A DNA stretch of 64,000 nucleotides, taken from the NCBI RefSeq assembly GCF_900240305.1, contig NZ_LT964854.1, forward strand, positions 496,001 through 560,000, read 5' to 3'. Position 1 is the first letter of the stretch. Each line of letters begins with the position of its first letter. Both the position numbers and the translations under genes were made by a program. The notes beneath the pieces are model-generated. The model saw nothing but the letters and a program-made list of their open reading frames with translations. It was not told where the DNA came from and did no database searches. This document shows positions 58,490 through 64,000 of the stretch, in pieces. The DNA is from Ottowia massiliensis. GTDB taxonomy: Bacteria; Pseudomonadota; Gammaproteobacteria; Burkholderiales; Burkholderiaceae_C.

Positions 58490-60877
58490 TCATCCTTTCG
58501 CGGGCCGCTGGCGTTTTTTGACGGCTTTTTTGGCGTTTTTGGCGCGTTTTGCCGGTTTTTCTTCCAGCACGCAGTCGGCGAAGTAGCGTTTGCGGCCCTG
58601 TTCGTCCTCCACTTCCACCAGGCCGTGAATGTCGGTTTCAAAGCCGGGGCATTCCAGGGCGAAGGTGCGGGCGAACTTGAGGTAATCGACGATTTTCTGG
58701 TTGAAGACTTCACCGGGAATGAGCAGCGGAATGCCGGGCGGATAGGGCGTGACCAGGCCGACGGTGACGCGCCCTTGCAGATGGTCGATTTCCACGCGTT
58801 CAGTGCGCCGGCGGGCAATGCAGGCGTAGGCGTCGGCGGGCGTCATGGCGGGGGTGAGTTCGCTCAAATACATCTCGGTGGTCAGGCGCGCGATGTCGTA
58901 TTTGGCGTAGAGCTGGTGCACGTGCTGGCACAAGTCGCGCAGGCCCATGCGCTCGTAGCGGCGGTGTTGCGCGCAAAACTCGGGCATCACGCGCCAGAGG
59001 GCGTGGTTGCGGTCGTAGTCCACTTTGAACTGCTGCAAGGCGGCCAGCAGCGTGTTCCAGCGGCCTTTGGTGATGCCGATGGTGAACATGACAAAGAAGC
59101 TGTAGAGGCCCGTTTTTTCCACCACCACGCCGTGCTCGGCCAGGTATTTGCTGACGATGCTGGCGGGTATGCCGGTGTCGCCAAACTTGCCATCCAGCCC
59201 CAGGCCGGGGGTGATGATGGTGGTTTTGATGGGGTCGAGCATGTTGAAGCCCGGCGCCAGCTGGCCGAAGCCGTGCCAGCTTTCCTGCCCGCTTTTTTTG
59301 CCGCCCTTTTCCCTGCCCTTTTGGGCAGCGCCGTCCTGAATGATCCAGTCATCGGCGCGGCCCACGCCTTCAGCGGCAAGCTGCTGCGGCCCCCACACGG
59401 TGAACCACCAGTCGCCCTCGCCAAAGTCGGCGGCCACCTTGCGCATGGCGCGGCGAAAGTCCATTGCCTCCAGCAGGCTTTCTTCGACCATCGCGCGGCC
59501 GCCGGGCGGCTCCATCATGGCGGCGGCCACGTCGCAGCTGGCGATGATGCTGTACTGCGGGCTGGTGGAGGTGTGCATCAGATACGCCTCGTTGAAAAGG
59601 AAGCGGTCCAGCGGCACGGTTTGCGAGTCTTGCACCAGCACCTGGCTGGCCTGGCTGATGCCCGCCAGCAGCTTGTGAATGGACTGGGTGGCGTACACCA
59701 GCGATTTTTTCGGGCGCGGCCTTTTCTTGCCCATGGCGTGATACGCGCCGTAGAAGGGGTGAAAGGCTGCGTGCGGCAGCCAGGCTTCGTCGAAATGCAG
59801 GTTGTCGATGTAGCCGTCCAGCAGCTGCTTGATGGTTTCGGTGTTGTAGAGGATGCCGTCGTAGGTGGACTGCGTGAGCGAAAGAATGCGCGGGCGCACC
59901 GCTTCGGCGTCCACATGCCGCAGCAGCGGATTGGCGCGAATCTTGGCCTGGATGGCCTGCGGCTCGAACGCCTCGCGCGCAATGGGGCCGATGATTCCGT
60001 AATGGTTGCGCGTGGGCCTGAGAAACACCGGCACCGCCCCCGTCATGATGATGGCGTGCAGGATGCTTTTGTGGCAGTTGCGGTCCACCACCACCACATC
60101 GCCCGGCGCCACGGCGTGATGCCACACGATTTTGTTGCTGGTGGAAGTGCCGTTGGTGGTGAAAAAGCAGTGGTCGGCATTGAAGATGCGCGCCGCGTTG
60201 CGCTCGCTCTCGCCGATGGCGCCGTCGTGATCCAGCAGCTGGCCCAGCTCTTCCACGGCGTTGCACACATCGGCGCGCAGCATGTTCTCGCCGTAAAACT
60301 GGTGATACATCTGCCCGATGGGGCTTTTGAGAAACGCCACGCCGCCCGAATGGCCGGGGCAGTGCCAGGAGTAGGAGCCGTCTTCCGCGTAGTCCAGCAG
60401 CGCCTTGAAAAAAGGCGGCTGTATGCCTTCCAGATACGCACGGGCCTCGCGGATGATGTGCCGCGCCACAAACTCCGGCGTGTCTTCAAACATGTGGATG
60501 AAGCCGTGCAGCTCGCGCAGGATGTCGTTGGGCAGGTGCTGGCTGGTCTTGGTCTCGCCATGCAGGTAGATGGGCACATCCGGGTTCTTGCGCCGCACCT
60601 GCTGGATGAAATGGCGCAAATTCAAAATGGCCGGGGCCAGATCGGGGCCGGGGTTGTCCGGGCCGGGGCTGAACTCCTCATCGTCAATCGAAAGAATGAA
60701 GGCGCTGGCGCGGCTTTGCTGCTGGGCAAACTGCGCCAGATCGCCATAGCTGGTGGCGCCCACCACCTCAAAGCCCTCTTCCTCGATGGCTTTGGCCAGC
60801 GCCCGGATGCCCAGGCCCGAAGTGTTGTCGTTGCGGTAGTCCTCGTCGATGATGACGATGGGGAAATGGAATTTCAT
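58490..60877 (-). CDS. Arginine/lysine/ornithine decarboxylase
   Basis: Fold-type I PLP decarboxylase of the inducible basic amino-acid group, 795 residues. The N-terminal wing domain has FHFPIVIIDEDYRNDNTSGL. The PLP core has HCPGHSGGVAFLKSPIG, FFTTNGTSTSNKIVWHHAV, LHFDEAWLPHAAFHPFYGAY and the Schiff-base lysine in YATQSIHKLLAGISQ. A Lys/Gly-rich insertion (QKGREKGGKKSGQ) precedes ESWHGFGQ, and the C-terminus ends in a basic tail (KRAKNAKKAVKKRQRPAKG). Substrate among Arg, Lys and Orn is not settled; acid resistance or polyamine supply is likely. ATG at 60875-60877 follows AGGAGG. Confidence 0.93.
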   Translation of the reverse strand: MKFHFPIVIIDEDYRNDNTSGLGIRALAKAIEEEGFEVVGATSYGDLAQFAQQQSRASAFILSIDDEEFSPGPDNPGPDLAPAILNLRHFIQQVRRKNPDVPIYLHGETKTSQHLPNDILRELHGFIHMFEDTPEFVARHIIREARAYLEGIQPPFFKALLDYAEDGSYSWHCPGHSGGVAFLKSPIGQMYHQFYGENMLRADVCNAVEELGQLLDHDGAIGESERNAARIFNADHCFFTTNGTSTSNKIVWHHAVAPGDVVVVDRNCHKSILHAIIMTGAVPVFLRPTRNHYGIIGPIAREAFEPQAIQAKIRANPLLRHVDAEAVRPRILSLTQSTYDGILYNTETIKQLLDGYIDNLHFDEAWLPHAAFHPFYGAYHAMGKKRPRPKKSLVYATQSIHKLLAGISQASQVLVQDSQTVPLDRFLFNEAYLMHTSTSPQYSIIASCDVAAAMMEPPGGRAMVEESLLEAMDFRRAMRKVAADFGEGDWWFTVWGPQQLAAEGVGRADDWIIQDGAAQKGREKGGKKSGQESWHGFGQLAPGFNMLDPIKTTIITPGLGLDGKFGDTGIPASIVSKYLAEHGVVVEKTGLYSFFVMFTIGITKGRWNTLLAALQQFKVDYDRNHALWRVMPEFCAQHRRYERMGLRDLCQHVHQLYAKYDIARLTTEMYLSELTPAMTPADAYACIARRRTERVEIDHLQGRVTVGLVTPYPPGIPLLIPGEVFNQKIVDYLKFARTFALECPGFETDIHGLVEVEDEQGRKRYFADCVLEEKPAKRAKNAKKAVKKRQRPAKG

Positions 60878-61060
60878 GGGCGCGGCCTCCTCTTGGCGTT
60901 GCAATCGGGCAAAGCAAAAACGCCTGCGTCTTTCACGCAAGCGCCACGGCAAGGCGGCAAGTGTAAGAACCTGTTCAGAACCTGCGCAGAGTCTGGGCGC
61001 TAGCGCGAAAAAGCAGCTCCCAAGTGAATTCAGGAAGAATTTCTGGCAGGTGCAGACATC

Positions 61061-61149
61061 AAAAAAAAAACAGGAGCAGATACAAAGGGCATAAATACCG
61101 TTTTGCGCTGCCCCCACTAGGACATATTGCTATCAAGCCAGGAGCAAAT
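61061..61149 (+). repeat. Dispersed intergenic repeat, copy 15
   Basis: AAAAAAAACAGGAGCAGATA, GCGCTGCCCCCACTAGGACA, TATTGCTATCAAGCCAGGAG, CAAAT. A partial copy of the second repeat (CCTGTTCAGAACC at about 60970) precedes it. Confidence 0.8.
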
Positions 61150-61168
61150 GTACGGCTCCTTTGCTCTT

Positions 61169-61834
61169 TCAGGCTACGCAGGCGCTGTCTTGCGGCTGGC
61201 GGGTAGTTTCAGGGAACAGGCGGCCCAGCTCGCGGCAAATGGTGGCGGGAGCTGCGTCAATGATTTGGGCCAGATCGCGCAGTTGCGGCAGGGCTTTGCG
61301 GGGCAGCAGGCCTTCGCCGGCCGTCAGCATGGCGAGCAAGTGGCGCAGGCGGCCTTGCACGGCGCCTGTGCGCAGACGGGCCATGTCGCGGGCCTGGCGC
61401 TGCTGCTGGGCCATGACGGCGTGCATGAGCAGCAGACGGTCGCTCTCGTGCCGCCACAGCTCGGGGCTGGCGCGCACGGCGGTCAGCGCCACGGCGGTTT
61501 CGCGGTAGGCATTGCCGCTGAGCGCAGCGATGCCGGCGATGTCGCCCGGCCCGGCCAGTTGCACGAGCGCGTTGCCGTCGCCGCCAGGCTGAATCAGCGC
61601 CAGCCAGCCTTCGGCCACGCGCCATAGCGGCCCTTGGCTGCCAGCGGCCATGAGCTGCTGGCCGGGGGCGAGCGACAGCCCCCAGTGTTGTGCCTGGGCC
61701 TGGGCGCAAGCGGACGGAAGAGAGGCGGGAAAGCCGCGCGCCGCGTCAGGTTCCGCGTGAGATCCAGCGCCTTTGGGCAGGATGGCCAAGCCCGGCGCGT
61801 CTGCCGCAGGCATTTGGAAGGAAGAGAAGTTCAT
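61169..61834 (-). CDS. Crp/Fnr-family transcriptional regulator
   Basis: 221 residues. A cyclic-nucleotide-type beta-barrel (SLAPGQQLMAAGSQGPLWRV, ALIQPGGDGNALVQLAGPGD, IAGIAAL) is followed by a long dimer helix and an HTH (LRDLAQIIDAAPATICRELG). It lacks the N-terminal Cys cluster of oxygen-sensing Fnr, so direct [4Fe-4S] oxygen sensing is unlikely. Near nosZ, it may be a nitric-oxide or redox-responsive (Nnr/Dnr-like) regulator; this is a positional inference. Confidence 0.8.
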   Translation of the reverse strand: MNFSSFQMPAADAPGLAILPKGAGSHAEPDAARGFPASLPSACAQAQAQHWGLSLAPGQQLMAAGSQGPLWRVAEGWLALIQPGGDGNALVQLAGPGDIAGIAALSGNAYRETAVALTAVRASPELWRHESDRLLLMHAVMAQQQRQARDMARLRTGAVQGRLRHLLAMLTAGEGLLPRKALPQLRDLAQIIDAAPATICRELGRLFPETTRQPQDSACVA

Positions 61835-61960
61835 TGCCGATGCTCCTTGGGTTGCCGCCGCGCGGCGCGGCCAGTGCGCGAACGCGCAAGCCGTTGGCCG
61901 GAGTTGGGGATGGCGGCAGGAAAAAGACCGTGAAAGAAGGGCGCGGCCCTTCCCGAAGGG

Positions 61961-62395
61961 TCAGGCCGCGAAGGAGAAGGCGGGCAAGGCGGGCGGCCCG
62001 CGCGGATGGGCCGCCCGCACGGGCTGCGCCCAAACGGCGTGCCGCAAAACGGCAACAGGAGCGGCGTACGCCATGCGTTCCAGCGCCAGGGCGGGCGCTG
62101 CGGCAGGCGGGGCCAGCCGCTCGCCCATCAGCACGCACAGCGGGCAGTGGTCAAGGTGCAGGGCGGTTTTGCCGGCCTGGCCGTCACCGGCGGCGCTGTC
62201 TGCGCTGTTGTCTGCGTCAGACAGGGCGATCCAGCGGGTTCCTTCGGAGGTGCAAACCTGCACCCATTGCGCGTTGCCGGCGCTCGCCAGCGCGCGCGAG
62301 ACGGTAGGCGCCAGCGCAGACAACGCGACAACCCAGGCCGTCAGCCAGACGAGCCAGCGGGGAAAGCCACGAGGAAGGCCGGTGCGGCGGTTCAT
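61961..62395 (-). CDS. DUF2946 family protein
   Basis: 144 residues with an N-terminal transmembrane or signal helix (WLVWLTAWVVALSALAPTVS) and the family motif LHLDHCPLCVLMGERLAP (HCPxC). DUF2946 proteins are often found near copper-related genes; here the neighbour encodes the copper enzyme NosZ. ATG at 62393-62395 is chosen; an upstream ATG (62471-62473) would add 26 unconserved residues. Confidence 0.75.
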   Translation of the reverse strand: MNRRTGLPRGFPRWLVWLTAWVVALSALAPTVSRALASAGNAQWVQVCTSEGTRWIALSDADNSADSAAGDGQAGKTALHLDHCPLCVLMGERLAPPAAAPALALERMAYAAPVAVLRHAVWAQPVRAAHPRGPPALPAFSFAA

Positions 62396-62566
62396 GAGCG
62401 CAGTTGTCAAGCCGGTTCGCGCGTTGGACAGAGAGCAGCGGCGCGAAATGCGAAAAAACCCATTCGAGTTCATTTTATGAACCCAACACAAACCGTTGCC
62501 AGACAAGGCCTGGCTCTTTGAGCAGCATCAAGAAATTGACGTGGCTACAGGACGTAAAACCTGAAA

Positions 62567-62580
62567 TTGACAAAGGTCAA
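62567..62580. promoter_or_regulatory. FNR/NNR-type binding site upstream of nosZ
   Basis: TTGACAAAGGTCAA, a perfect palindrome fitting TTGAY-N4-RTCAA, 70 bp before the nosZ ATG. It fits a Crp/Fnr-family activator site for oxygen- or NO-dependent induction; the nearby Crp/Fnr gene is a candidate. Confidence 0.75.
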
Positions 62581-62649
62581 TTAAAGGCTGCTAGCTGTTT
62601 GTATAGTCAAAACCGGATATATCGATCCACGAAACGAAAGGAGTCTGAA

Positions 62650-64000
62650 ATGAGTCTGCTTGGAAAAAAAGCGCTGGATGTGGCGGCCAACCTGGGTCGC
62701 CGCCGCTTCCTGAATTCGGCCGCTGCGCTGGGCGCGGTCACGGTCGGCTTGGCCGCCTGCAAGGAAAACACGCAGGGCAGCGCTGCGTCTGCTCCGGCGG
62801 CGCCAGCGGCTGCGCCTAAGGCGGCGCCAAAAACTGAAATCACGGCAGCGCCCGAGACGCGCGGCTTCGTGGGTGGTGCGGGCAGCATTGAAATCCATCC
62901 AGGCCAGCTGGATACGCACTACGGCATCTGGAGTGGCGGCCACACGGGCGATTTGCGCGTGCTAGGCATTCCTTCCGGTCGTGAATTGGCTCGTGTGCCT
63001 GGTTGCTGCCCGGATGCGCTGGTGGGATGGGGAATCACCAATGAATCCAAAGCCGTAATGGGCACCAAGCCCGACGGCACGTTGGAGTTCACCACGGGCG
63101 ACACGCACCACGTGCACTGCTCATATAAAGACGGCATCTACGACGGTAAATACTGTTTCGTGAATGACAAGCTCAACGCCCGCTTGGTGCGTGTGCGCTT
63201 GGATTACATGGTGACGGACAAGATTCTCAAGTTGCCGCATGTGCAGGGCTTCCACGGCATCTTCCCGGACAAGCGCGATCCGGTGGATCCCAGCGTCAAC
63301 TACACCACGCGCGTGTTCTGCGGCCAGGAATTTCGTGTGCCGCTGGAAAAAATTGACAACAACACCGTCAATGACGACGCGAACTATGGCTGCGTATTCA
63401 CCTGTGTGGATTCCGAGAAGATGGAGGTCAAGTGGCAGGCCCGCATCGACGGCAACTGCGATTTGGTGGCTACCTCATACGACGGCAAGCTGGCTGCCAC
63501 CAACCAGTACAACACCGAAGGTGGCGTAACCTATCCCGACATGATGTCGGCTGAAGTGGATGCTTGTCTGTTCTTCAATGTAGCGCGCATTGAGCAGGCC
63601 ATCAAGGACGGCAAATTCACCCATCTGGGCAACAACAAGATTCCAGTGGTGGACTGCCGCGCGGAAGCCAACAAGGATCCGAAAACGGCGCTGGCTGTGC
63701 CCGTGCCCGTACCCAAGAACCCGCACGGCGTGAACGCTTCACCCGACGGCAAGTATTTCGTGTGCTCCGGCAAGCTTTCGCCCACCTGCACGGTGATCGA
63801 GCTGCAAAAGGTGCTGGACTGGTTTGACGGCAAGCTGGACGACATCGCCAAGGCCGTGGTGGCTGAAGTGGAAGTGGGCCTGGGGCCGCTGCACACCACG
63901 TTCGATGGCCGGGGCAATGCCTACACCACGCTGTTCCTGGATAGCCAGATTTGCAAATGGAACGTTGAACAGGCCATCAAGAAATACGCTGGTGATAAGA
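62650..64000 (+). CDS. nosZ: Nitrous-oxide reductase, clade I (partial)
   Basis: Periplasmic multicopper enzyme reducing N2O to N2. The first 450 codons are present; the gene leaves the right edge before the CuA domain. Tat signal GRRRFLNSAAALGAVTVGLA, which ends in AAC and could be a lipobox. CuZ region: HTGDLRVLGIPSGRELARVP, TGDTHHVHCSYKDGIYDGKY, PVPVPKNPHGVNASPDGKYF and LGPLHTTFDGRGNAYTTLFL. Strong AAAGGAG site 8 bases before the ATG at 62650. nosR, usually upstream in clade I clusters, is not there; DUF2946 and a Crp/Fnr gene are. Confidence 0.96.
   Translation, partial: MSLLGKKALDVAANLGRRRFLNSAAALGAVTVGLAACKENTQGSAASAPAAPAAAPKAAPKTEITAAPETRGFVGGAGSIEIHPGQLDTHYGIWSGGHTGDLRVLGIPSGRELARVPGCCPDALVGWGITNESKAVMGTKPDGTLEFTTGDTHHVHCSYKDGIYDGKYCFVNDKLNARLVRVRLDYMVTDKILKLPHVQGFHGIFPDKRDPVDPSVNYTTRVFCGQEFRVPLEKIDNNTVNDDANYGCVFTCVDSEKMEVKWQARIDGNCDLVATSYDGKLAATNQYNTEGGVTYPDMMSAEVDACLFFNVARIEQAIKDGKFTHLGNNKIPVVDCRAEANKDPKTALAVPVPVPKNPHGVNASPDGKYFVCSGKLSPTCTVIELQKVLDWFDGKLDDIAKAVVAEVEVGLGPLHTTFDGRGNAYTTLFLDSQICKWNVEQAIKKYAGDK

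Noticed and set aside
58361..61003. Very long open frame antisense to the decarboxylase (similar ones lie opposite relA, fabI/YejA-like, the TonB receptor, metC and mrdA)
   Set aside because: These arise from high GC at third codon positions of the real gene on the other strand. Their proteins are low-complexity (His/Gln/Arg/Ala-rich), without domains or ribosome-binding sites.
1..64000. CRISPR array
   Set aside because: The dispersed repeats are kilobases apart and in both orientations; no regularly spaced direct repeats with unique spacers and no cas genes were seen.

Overview
The window looks like a GC-rich betaproteobacterial chromosome segment, most likely Burkholderiales/Comamonadaceae. 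Supporting points are the order rpsO-pnp-qor-tpiA-secG-tRNA-Leu-nuoABCD, an ScfR-type regulator, a catalytically degenerate-HD RelA, an EarP rhamnosyltransferase, and short intergenic repeats with the ATAGC...GCGC...TTTTGA pattern that I associate with this family. The strain appears facultatively anaerobic: it carries an oxygen-independent class III ribonucleotide reductase and the start of a clade I nitrous oxide reductase gene. Two single-N positions (36409 and 52400) are flanked by exact duplications of 137 and 227 bp and are almost certainly contig joins.

Layout. 1-7.2 kb: respiratory complex I start (nuoD partial, C, B, A), tRNA-Leu, secG, tpiA, a quinone oxidoreductase, pnp and rpsO, all on the minus strand. 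7.4-10.9 kb: anaerobic ribonucleotide reductase, with activase NrdG, a separate 68-residue protein carrying the glycyl-radical motif, and an NrdD lacking that motif. 11-19.3 kb: thioesterase, ScfR regulator, lexA with two SOS boxes, adk, an internally deleted IS5-type relic, relA, tRNA-Val. 19.4-29 kb: arsC, metC-like, DUF1841, an amino-acid ABC importer without ATPase, lysP, UPF0114, yggX, a YgiW-like OB-fold protein, fabI. 29-35.7 kb: YejA-like binding protein, ppk2, TonB-dependent receptor. 36-52.5 kb: an accessory zone of lower-GC toxin/immunity-like modules interleaved with a tannase-family esterase, envZ/ompR, a SIMPL protein and uvrC. 52.8-64 kb: earP, an enoyl-CoA hydratase, a second IS5-type relic, mrdA (PBP2), DUF465, a basic amino-acid decarboxylase, a Crp/Fnr regulator, DUF2946 and nosZ (partial).

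Most interesting content. (1) Three plus-strand modules look like interbacterial effectors with partners. One is a calpain-fold (C2) cysteine protease whose stop overlaps the start of a signal-peptide protein. The second is an Amidase_2 peptidoglycan amidase followed by two tandem copies of a Cys-rich exported protein. The third is an AHH nuclease toxin followed by three tandem Imm11-like proteins. In both arrays the duplicated unit carries a vestige of the 3' end of the toxin gene. No secretion machinery is in the window. (2) The class III RNR glycyl-radical domain is encoded by its own gene. (3) A short repeat of about 85 bp occurs around 17 times in 64 kb, in both orientations, sometimes supplying start codons and once interrupted by an IS5-type element with a CTAG target duplication.

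How the genes work together: most of the window is housekeeping (respiration, glycolysis, RNA turnover, SOS, stringent response, lipid and wall synthesis, DNA repair). The accessory modules sit between housekeeping blocks, usually near copies of the repeat, which is consistent with repeated acquisition and local rearrangement.
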